A stretch of DNA of 19,576 nt, from assembly GCA_014380825.1 (NCBI GenBank), contig JACMJD010000598.1, positions 1-19,576 of the forward strand. The letters run 5' to 3'. Below, one piece after another: positions 14,072 through 19,576 of this stretch. Position numbers and translations under genes: made by a program. Source of the stretch: Phycisphaerae bacterium (lineage in GTDB: Bacteria > Planctomycetota > Phycisphaerae > Tepidisphaerales > Tepidisphaeraceae). Numbering within the stretch: position 1 is the stretch's first letter; each line of letters begins with the position of its first letter. The notes beneath the pieces are model-generated. The model saw nothing but the letters and a program-made list of their open reading frames with translations, ran no database searches and was not told the origin of the DNA.

Positions 14072-14929
14072 TCAGACGCCCAGCTCTCGCCGAAGGTTTC
14101 CGCCCAGCACGAGCGCGGCGTCGGCCTCGCTCAGGCCAAGTCTCTCGCGGATCGTCGTCAGACCCAGCATCGTCTCCTTCTCTTTGTTGTACGGAAAATC
14201 CAGGCCGAAAATCATCTGGTTCACGCCGATCTGCGCGATCAATTCGCGCAGGCGTTCTTCGCTGAGATACCAGAATCGATTCGTCTGCTGCGAGAAAATG
14301 CTCGCCAGCCCCGCGAACACGTTGCATTTGCCCGGCGCCCAGGGCGGTGGCACGTGATTGAACAGCACCGCCAGCGCCTCTTCGAAAAAGTGATATCCGC
14401 CGACGTGTTCCATGCTGAAGCGCAGCTTGGGAAAACTCCAGGCGACTTCATCAAACAGCAGCACGCGCGTGTCGCTCAGCCGGCTCTGATGCACGCCGCT
14501 GTGGAACGTGACAAACAAGCCATGTCGCTCGGCTGCGCCGTAAGCGCGCATGGCGATCGGATCGGTGATGCCAAAATCCTGCGCGTTCGGATGCAGTTTC
14601 AGCCCTTTCAATCCCAGCTCGGCCGCTTGTTGCACTTGGCTTTCGATATCGCTGTCGCGACGGAAGTCGATCGTGCCGAAGCCGTACAATCGGCCGGTGT
14701 GATGTTTCAGCTCAGTCGCCAACCACGTGTTGGGATCGATGCCGTTCTTATCGCATTGATGCGGAAACGGCGCGAAGCAGATCGCCTGCTCTATGTGGCA
14801 GGCGTCCAGCATTTGGAGCAACCGTTCGATCGTTCCGGCGGGGTTCATCGACGCCGGAAAGACGTGTGCGTGGTTCGCAAACACGCCTTTGCCCCCGCCC
14901 GTTCCTCGCGGCTCAGACATTTGGGTCAT
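14072..14929 (-). CDS. TIM-barrel metal-dependent hydrolase (amidohydrolase-2 family)
   Basis: With the start at 14929 the product has 285 residues and belongs to the amidohydrolase-2 group (relatives include ACMSD-like decarboxylases and lactone hydrolases). The pattern is complete: NHAHVFP with His20 and His22, GLKLHPN (109-115), TFHSG with His143, MEHVGGYHF with His175, and FGLDFPYN with Asp244. The tail LGLSEADAALVLGGNLRREL is the usual ending. A further in-frame start at 14998 would add 23 residues, but the likely promoter lies downstream of it. No signal peptide is seen. It precedes the oxidoreductase gene by 32 bases, and together they look like a small catabolic unit for a sugar acid, lactone or similar compound. 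The exact reaction is not readable. Confidence 0.78.
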   Translation of the reverse strand: MTQMSEPRGTGGGKGVFANHAHVFPASMNPAGTIERLLQMLDACHIEQAICFAPFPHQCDKNGIDPNTWLATELKHHTGRLYGFGTIDFRRDSDIESQVQQAAELGLKGLKLHPNAQDFGITDPIAMRAYGAAERHGLFVTFHSGVHQSRLSDTRVLLFDEVAWSFPKLRFSMEHVGGYHFFEEALAVLFNHVPPPWAPGKCNVFAGLASIFSQQTNRFWYLSEERLRELIAQIGVNQMIFGLDFPYNKEKETMLGLTTIRERLGLSEADAALVLGGNLRRELGV

Positions 14930-14960
14930 AGCATCCGCCCGCCACCATCGATCTTGATAA

Positions 14961-14989
14961 AGGATATCTACCCGCGTACAGCGTAACAA
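14961..14989 (-). promoter_or_regulatory. Candidate promoter for the amidohydrolase-oxidoreductase unit
   Basis: On the minus strand TTGTTA (14989 to 14984) and TATCCT (14966 to 14961) are 17 bases apart, each matching consensus at four of six. Transcription would begin around 14954, 25 bases before the ATG at 14929. Confidence 0.38.
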
Positions 14990-15052
14990 GAAGATCATCC
15001 TCAGCCGCCATCGCTACCGAAACTGCCCGGATCAGGGCTATCGCTGGCGCAG

Positions 15053-15081
15053 TTGTGCGTTCGAAGTGGGGCGCGTATAAA
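15053..15081 (+). promoter_or_regulatory. Candidate promoter for the cyclase-kinase-TPR gene
   Basis: TTGTGC (15053-15058) and TATAAA (15076-15081, within TATAAAAT) are 17 bases apart. Transcription would start around 15088, leaving about a dozen bases before the ATG at 15101, which has no Shine-Dalgarno. The -35 coincides with an in-frame TTG that could be mistaken for a start codon. Confidence 0.42.
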
Positions 15082-15100
15082 ATTCCGCGAAGCAACCGAT

Positions 15101-18100
15101 ATGACAGCGAGCAGTACCCCGTCTTCACCCCATCAAGACTCGCCCGGCTCGACGCGAATAGCTTCTGCCGCCACGTCTGCGCGGCTGATGGTGCTGATGT
15201 TCACCGATGTGGTGGGCTCGGTCGACCTGAAGCATCGGATCGGCACCACTCAATACGCCGACGCGCTCTCGCGGCATGATGCGATCTTCAAGCAACTGAT
15301 CGCCAACTGTCCCGGCGCCGACGTGCTTACCGACACCGGCGACGGATTCTTCGCGTGCTTCGCCAGCTCGAGCGACGCGGTGCGCGCAGCGCTGTTGTTT
15401 CAACAGCTTGTGCGTCGAGATGCGGATCCGCTGCGCGTGCGAATCGGGTTGCATGTAGGCGAGGTCACTCAAATGGGTGACGAGGGCGGCAAGCCAAAGG
15501 TCATCGGCCTCGCCGCGGATTTTGCGGCGCGGTTGAACAAGCTGGCAAATGGTGACCAGATCCTGCTCACGCGATTTCCGTTTAACGAAGCGCGACAGTT
15601 CATCCGCTCGCATCCGGAAATTGACGGCGCGGCGAGCACCTCGCTGCCGGAAATCCGCTGGATCGCGCACGGCGAGTATCTGTTTCGGGGCAGCGATGAA
15701 CCGATGGAAGTGTTTGAAGTCGGCGCCGCCGGCTTCGCGCCGCTGGCTCCGCCGGCGGATAACGACGCCGCTCGCCGCGCGGTTCGGCCGGGTGATGAAG
15801 TCACGCTCGGCTGGCGTCCTGCAACCGGCATGGAGATGCGCAACCGCCCGCTGTGGGTGATTCGCGAAAAGCTCGGCGAAGGCGGATTTGGTGAAGTCTG
15901 GCTGGCGGAGCACGCCAAAACGCGCACGCGGCGGGTGTTCAAGTTCTGCTTCGATCCACAGCGCGTGCCGGCGCTGAAGCGCGAAGTCGTCCTGTTCCGT
16001 CTGATGAAAGACGCGCTGGGCGATCGGCGCGACATCGCGCGCGTCACCGATTATCAATTCGACGAGAACCCGTACTTCATCGAATACGAATACATCGGCG
16101 CCGGCAGCCTGCCGCAGTGGGCCGACACGCATGGCGGGATCGCGAAGATCCCGCTCGAAGTGCGCATTCGGCTCGTCGCGCAGGTGGCCGAAGCGCTCGG
16201 CGCGGCGCACTCTGTTGGTGTGATTCACAAGGACGTCAAGCCTAGCAACATTCTCATCGCGCGTGATAGCGACGATGCGAAGAGTCTGGTCGATATTCAC
16301 CCGGTCCTGATCGACTTCGGCATCGGCATGCTGACCGACCGCTCCCAATTGCAGCGGCACGACATCACCGAATTCAACTTCACGCATTCGGACATCGCCG
16401 ACAACGACTCAAGCCGCACCGGTACGCGAATGTACGCGCCGCCGGAGTCGCTGATCGATCGGCCGCACACCGTGCAGGGCGATGTTTATGCGCTGGGCGT
16501 GCTGCTGTATCAGATGGTGATCGCCGACCTGGCCCGGCCGCTGGCGCCGGGGTGGGAACGGGATGTCACCGACGAAGTACTTCGCGAAGACATCGCCGCG
16601 TGCGTGCAGGGCGATCCGACTCGGCGATTGTCGAACGGAATCGAAATCGCCAAGCGTCTCGAAACGATCCCGCAGCGCCGGGCAGCGCGCGAGGAAGCAC
16701 AACGCGCGCAGCGGGCACAGGCCCGTCGCAAACAACTGACGGCCTGGCTCGCGACCGCGCTGGGCATCGCGGTGATTGGCGGGGCGGTGCTGTTCTTGGC
16801 GCTGCGCGAGCGCATGCGGCGCGTCGATGCCGAGCGGCAGGCACGGACCGAAGCCGAGGCCGCGCGCGATCGCATCACTGCCGAAGCGGAAAAGGCCAAT
16901 GCCGTCACCGCGTTTCTTCGCGACATGATCACCTCGGTCGACCCGGCCAAGGCGAACAAGCGCGACATCACCGTGCGCGAGATGCTCGACGTCGCGGCGG
17001 CGAAGATCGACGAGAAATCGTTCCCGTCGCCGGAAGTCGAGGCGTCGGTTCGTCAGGCGATCGGTCGCACGTACCTGACGATGAAAATTCTCAAGCCCGC
17101 GCAGGAGCAGATCAGCAAGGCAGTCGAGATAGCGCAGCGTGTTCGGCCAGATGATCGCGCGACGCTTCAATGGCAAAGCGATCTGACCGCGCTCTATTTG
17201 TACAGTGCCGAATATGCCAAGGGTGAGCAGGTCGCGCTCGATCTGCTCGAGCGGCGACGCAAGCTTCTCGGCCCCGATGATCCGGACACGGCGGACACGC
17301 TTTACAACCTGCAACTGCTTGCCGGAGAGCAGCGCAAGTTCGACGACGCGCAAAAGTACGGCCGCGACGCGCTGGCGATTCGCGAGAAACGATTCGGACC
17401 TGATTCGCTCAAGGTCGCAGACAGTTTGCAGTACCTGGGCCTGTACACCGGGCAGGCAGGAAAGCTGGATGAAGCGATCAAGCTGCTCACGCGATCGCTC
17501 GAGCTTCGCCAGAAGCTGCTGCCGGCGAATCATTTCGAGATCGGCAACGCGCTGAGCAACCTCGGCCTGATGCATTTGCAAAAAGGTGAGCACCCGCAAG
17601 CCGAAGCGAGACTGAAAGCGGCGCTGGCGAACTTCGAGGTGTCGCTCGATCCGACCCATTCGAACGTCGCGACGGTGCTGTCGAACCTGTCAGGCATCTA
17701 CTTGCAGCAGGAAGATTACAAGTCCGCCCTGCCCTACGCGAAGCGGGCGCTGGAGATTCAGGAAAGAGTCCTCCCATCGGATCATCCGAACCTCGCGATC
17801 GCGCTGCACGGTGTGGGGCTGATCTACTACTCGAACAACGATTGGGACAACGCAATCGCGACGATGAAGCGATCATACGAGATTATGCGCAATCGTTTCG
17901 GCGACGAGAACGCGTACACGCTTCAGCCGAAGCTCGTGCTCGCGTCGATTTATCGGGATATGAAGCGGTTCGATGACGCTGAACCGATGTTGCGCGAGAT
18001 CGTCGAAGGCAGCCACAAGATCGAGAATTCGGAAATTCTTTCCCGATCGCAGTTCTCACTGGCAGCCGTGCTTTACGAACAGGCGAAGTATGACCGGGCC

Positions 18101-18304
18101 GAGACGGAAGCGCTCGGCGCGATAGAGACAGCCAGGCAGTTGCCCAATCCGTTATCGCAACGGAAGGTGACGGGCGAATCGCTTGGGTTGCTGGTCGAGG
18201 TCTACAAGAAGCAGAACAAGCCCGGTAAGGCCGCGGAATTCGAAGCGCGCTACACCGCCGCGACACAACCGTCCAGTGCACCAGCAACCACTCCCTCACG
18301 CTGA
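15101..18304 (+). CDS. Class III cyclase-like / Ser-Thr protein kinase / TM / TPR signalling protein
   Basis: This 1067-residue product has four parts. (1) A class III nucleotide cyclase-like domain, about 28-210, with both metal aspartates (Asp36 in FTDVVGS, Asp81 in TGDGFFA). (2) A Hanks-type kinase, about 252-520: Gly-loop GEGGFGEVW (259-267), Lys281 (FKF), HKDVKPSN (376-383, Lys in place of the common Arg), DFG (405-407) and APPE (446-449). (3) One transmembrane helix, about 546-567, followed by a charged coiled coil (570-600). (4) Kinesin-light-chain-like TPRs, about 630-1040, for example NALSNLGLMHLQKGEHPQAE. The kinase would be cytoplasmic and the TPRs across the membrane. The cyclase domain lacks some usual residues: Thr77 where purine-specifying Lys is expected, and Asp140 in place of the transition-state Asn. 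The start is the ATG at 15101. Confidence 0.93.
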   Translation: MTASSTPSSPHQDSPGSTRIASAATSARLMVLMFTDVVGSVDLKHRIGTTQYADALSRHDAIFKQLIANCPGADVLTDTGDGFFACFASSSDAVRAALLFQQLVRRDADPLRVRIGLHVGEVTQMGDEGGKPKVIGLAADFAARLNKLANGDQILLTRFPFNEARQFIRSHPEIDGAASTSLPEIRWIAHGEYLFRGSDEPMEVFEVGAAGFAPLAPPADNDAARRAVRPGDEVTLGWRPATGMEMRNRPLWVIREKLGEGGFGEVWLAEHAKTRTRRVFKFCFDPQRVPALKREVVLFRLMKDALGDRRDIARVTDYQFDENPYFIEYEYIGAGSLPQWADTHGGIAKIPLEVRIRLVAQVAEALGAAHSVGVIHKDVKPSNILIARDSDDAKSLVDIHPVLIDFGIGMLTDRSQLQRHDITEFNFTHSDIADNDSSRTGTRMYAPPESLIDRPHTVQGDVYALGVLLYQMVIADLARPLAPGWERDVTDEVLREDIAACVQGDPTRRLSNGIEIAKRLETIPQRRAAREEAQRAQRAQARRKQLTAWLATALGIAVIGGAVLFLALRERMRRVDAERQARTEAEAARDRITAEAEKANAVTAFLRDMITSVDPAKANKRDITVREMLDVAAAKIDEKSFPSPEVEASVRQAIGRTYLTMKILKPAQEQISKAVEIAQRVRPDDRATLQWQSDLTALYLYSAEYAKGEQVALDLLERRRKLLGPDDPDTADTLYNLQLLAGEQRKFDDAQKYGRDALAIREKRFGPDSLKVADSLQYLGLYTGQAGKLDEAIKLLTRSLELRQKLLPANHFEIGNALSNLGLMHLQKGEHPQAEARLKAALANFEVSLDPTHSNVATVLSNLSGIYLQQEDYKSALPYAKRALEIQERVLPSDHPNLAIALHGVGLIYYSNNDWDNAIATMKRSYEIMRNRFGDENAYTLQPKLVLASIYRDMKRFDDAEPMLREIVEGSHKIENSEILSRSQFSLAAVLYEQAKYDRAETEALGAIETARQLPNPLSQRKVTGESLGLLVEVYKKQNKPGKAAEFEARYTAATQPSSAPATTPSR

Positions 18305-18314
18305 GAATGGATTC

Positions 18315-18368
18315 GTGTAGCCCCGCCGCTTGCGGCGGGTTGACCCGCCGCAAGCGCCGGGGCTACAC
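18315..18368. repeat. REP-like GC-rich palindrome
   Basis: The arms 18315-18340 and 18343-18368 pair at 25 of 26 positions around the centre at 18341-18342. The outer ends read GTGTAGCCCCG and CGGGGCTACAC, and the core contains CGCCGCAAGCG. It begins ten bases after the kinase stop and ends 58 bases before the phosphatase start. Its form is that of a REP-type repeat, and I recall similar GTAGCCCCG...CGGGGCTAC palindromes from planctomycete genomes. No transposase is nearby. It could also shape termination or mRNA stability between the two genes. Confidence 0.88.
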
Positions 18369-18426
18369 GGAGAGTGATCACACCGACGAAAATGCTACCT
18401 TCCGCTGTTATCATTCCCGGCGATCC

Positions 18427-19576
18427 ATGTCCACGCCGGGCGCATCCATTTCCGCGGAACATTTTAAGCAGATTCTCGATGTCTCGCGCATGCTCGCGGT
18501 GACGACGCAGCTTGATGCGCTGCTGACGCGCATCGCCGAAGCCGCGACGACGCTGCTGAACTGCGAGCGGGCCAGCATCTTCCTTCACGATCCGAAGACG
18601 GATGAGCTGTGCACGAAAGTCGCGCTGCTGTCGGCGGAGATTCGCGTGCCAAGCCACGCGGGCATTGTCGGCACCGTGTTCAAGAGCAACAGCGTGCTGC
18701 ATGTGCCGCGGCCATATGATGATCCGCGCTTCAACAAGGAGCCTGATCGGCGAAGCGGGTTCGTCACGCGAAATCTGCTCACCGCGCCGATGGTCGATCT
18801 GAGTCGCAACGCGATCGGCGTGATCCAGGCGGTGAACAATCGATCCGCCGATGGCTTCGCGCCCGAGCACGAAGCGATGATCCAACTATTGGCCGACCAG
18901 GCGGGCGTGGCGATTCAGCGCTATCGCCTGCAAGCGGCGGCGGATGAAGTGAAAGATCTTCAACGCGAGATGAAACTTGCGCGACAAGTGCAGCAGGCGC
19001 TGATCCCGAAGAGCGCGCCCGAGATTCCGGGACTCACCGCGGTCGGTTGGACCAAGGCCGCGGATGAAACGGGTGGCGATTGCTTCGATCTCTGGAAAAC
19101 CTCCGATGGTCGCCTTGGTGTGTTGGTCGCGGACGCGACCGGCCATGGACTGGCCCCGGCGCTGGTCGTCTCGCAGACGCGCACGCTCGTGCGCGGCGTG
19201 TGTGATTTGCAGCCCGATCCGTTCGACTTGCTCGCCTGCGCCAACGCGCGATTAGCCGAAGACCTTCGCCCCGGCTCGTTCGTCACGGCGTTCCTGGCGT
19301 TCATCTCGCCCGATGGAACGATGCACTGGTCCAGCGCAGGCCACGGCCCGCTGCTGGTTCGCGAATCGCACGACGCCGATTTCCGCGAGCTTGAACCGCC
19401 CGCGCCGCCCCTGGGTGTCGACAGCGAATTCCATGGCGATCGCGCCGAACCCGTCCATTTCCAGACCGGCGGATTGCTCGCCGCGATCAGTGACGGCGTG
19501 TTCGAATCGCGCAGCCCGACCGATGAAATTCTCGATCCGCCACGCGTTATCGAAACGCTCAATCGTTTGCGCGCCG
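18427..19576 (+). CDS. GAF-domain SpoIIE/RsbU-type PP2C protein phosphatase, C-terminus missing
   Basis: At least 383 residues are visible and the gene runs off the right edge. Residues about 14-165 form a GAF sensor domain, including ASIFLHDPKTDEL and APMVDLSRNAIGVIQAVNN. A helical linker (LQREMKLARQVQQALIP, 178-194) is the usual lead into the phosphatase domain. The PP2C/SpoIIE domain shows the metal aspartates in ADETGGDCFD (Asp218), VADATGHG (Asp236) and SDGVFE (Asp356), along with SSAGHGPLL. Proteins of this design dephosphorylate Ser/Thr-phosphorylated anti-sigma antagonists or other targets on a small-molecule or redox cue. It follows the giant kinase on the same strand, 122 bases apart, so it may oppose that kinase (inference). 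No N-terminal signal or membrane helix is seen. The ATG at 18427 begins just ahead of the GAF fold. Confidence 0.88.
   Translation, partial: MSTPGASISAEHFKQILDVSRMLAVTTQLDALLTRIAEAATTLLNCERASIFLHDPKTDELCTKVALLSAEIRVPSHAGIVGTVFKSNSVLHVPRPYDDPRFNKEPDRRSGFVTRNLLTAPMVDLSRNAIGVIQAVNNRSADGFAPEHEAMIQLLADQAGVAIQRYRLQAAADEVKDLQREMKLARQVQQALIPKSAPEIPGLTAVGWTKAADETGGDCFDLWKTSDGRLGVLVADATGHGLAPALVVSQTRTLVRGVCDLQPDPFDLLACANARLAEDLRPGSFVTAFLAFISPDGTMHWSSAGHGPLLVRESHDADFRELEPPAPPLGVDSEFHGDRAEPVHFQTGGLLAAISDGVFESRSPTDEILDPPRVIETLNRLRA

Noticed and set aside
15125..17659. Two long minus-strand open frames (about 420 and 416 codons) opposite the kinase-TPR gene
   Set aside because: Neither has recognisable motifs, and both show the Arg/His/Asp-rich composition of shadow frames. 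The plus strand encodes complete cyclase, kinase and TPR signatures through this stretch.
18392..18414. A start codon at 18392 and a TATCAT box for the phosphatase gene
   Set aside because: That ATG is out of frame with the GAF domain, and no -35 box lies at a suitable distance from TATCAT.
1..19576. A defence island, prophage or transposon
   Set aside because: All recognised genes are metabolic, transport or signalling genes. No nuclease, integrase, transposase or phage protein could be identified on either strand.

Overview
The window reads as chromosomal DNA of a GC-rich bacterium, most likely a planctomycete and perhaps class Phycisphaerae (inference). The pointers are: a Minf_1886-type protein, a family I know as restricted to Planctomycetes and Verrucomicrobia; a giant cyclase-kinase-TPR receptor of a kind common in that phylum; a TolC-like lipoprotein of planctomycete style; palindromic intergenic repeats; and weak or absent Shine-Dalgarno sites at many starts. 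Eighteen protein genes are supported, two of them cut by the window ends. I see no rRNA, tRNA, CRISPR array, insertion sequence or phage gene. No gap without a gene exceeds about 175 bases.

Layout. 1-1238 (minus): the start of a TolC-family outer-membrane lipoprotein, and upstream of it a LysE-family exporter. 1304-2040 (plus): the Minf_1886 protein, coupled to a one-helix membrane protein whose end overlaps tail-to-tail with a large minus-strand membrane protein (1962-3668) joining a PGPGW-like region to a flippase-like LPG-synthase TM domain. 3782-4914 (plus): hypoxanthine phosphoribosyltransferase, overlapping a bacterial PH-domain membrane protein. 4916-6811 (minus): an aminodeoxyfutalosine-deaminase-like amidohydrolase and, upstream, a degenerate HD-like protein. 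6959-8959 (plus): a xylose-isomerase-like TIM-barrel protein coupled to a TolB-like propeller lipoprotein.

9112-12811 (plus) is a methylcitrate-cycle cluster in the order prpD, prpB, prpC. It should turn propionyl-CoA plus oxaloacetate into pyruvate plus succinate. A long inverted repeat built from CACGAAG or CACCAAG units lies just before each of the three genes. 12846-14929 (minus) is a two-gene unit, a TIM-barrel amidohydrolase and a Gfo/Idh/MocA oxidoreductase, probably for breakdown of an unidentified small molecule. 15101-19576 (plus) is a signalling pair: a 1067-residue class III cyclase-like / Ser-Thr kinase / TM / TPR protein, then a GAF-SpoIIE phosphatase cut by the window end, with a REP-like palindrome between them.

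The most unusual signals are the repeat family in the prp cluster, two GC-rich palindromes sharing an 11-base core (one supplies the coding sequence for a protein's C-terminus), altered catalytic residues in the cyclase domain, and candidate promoters placed so close to start codons that some mRNAs may be leaderless.
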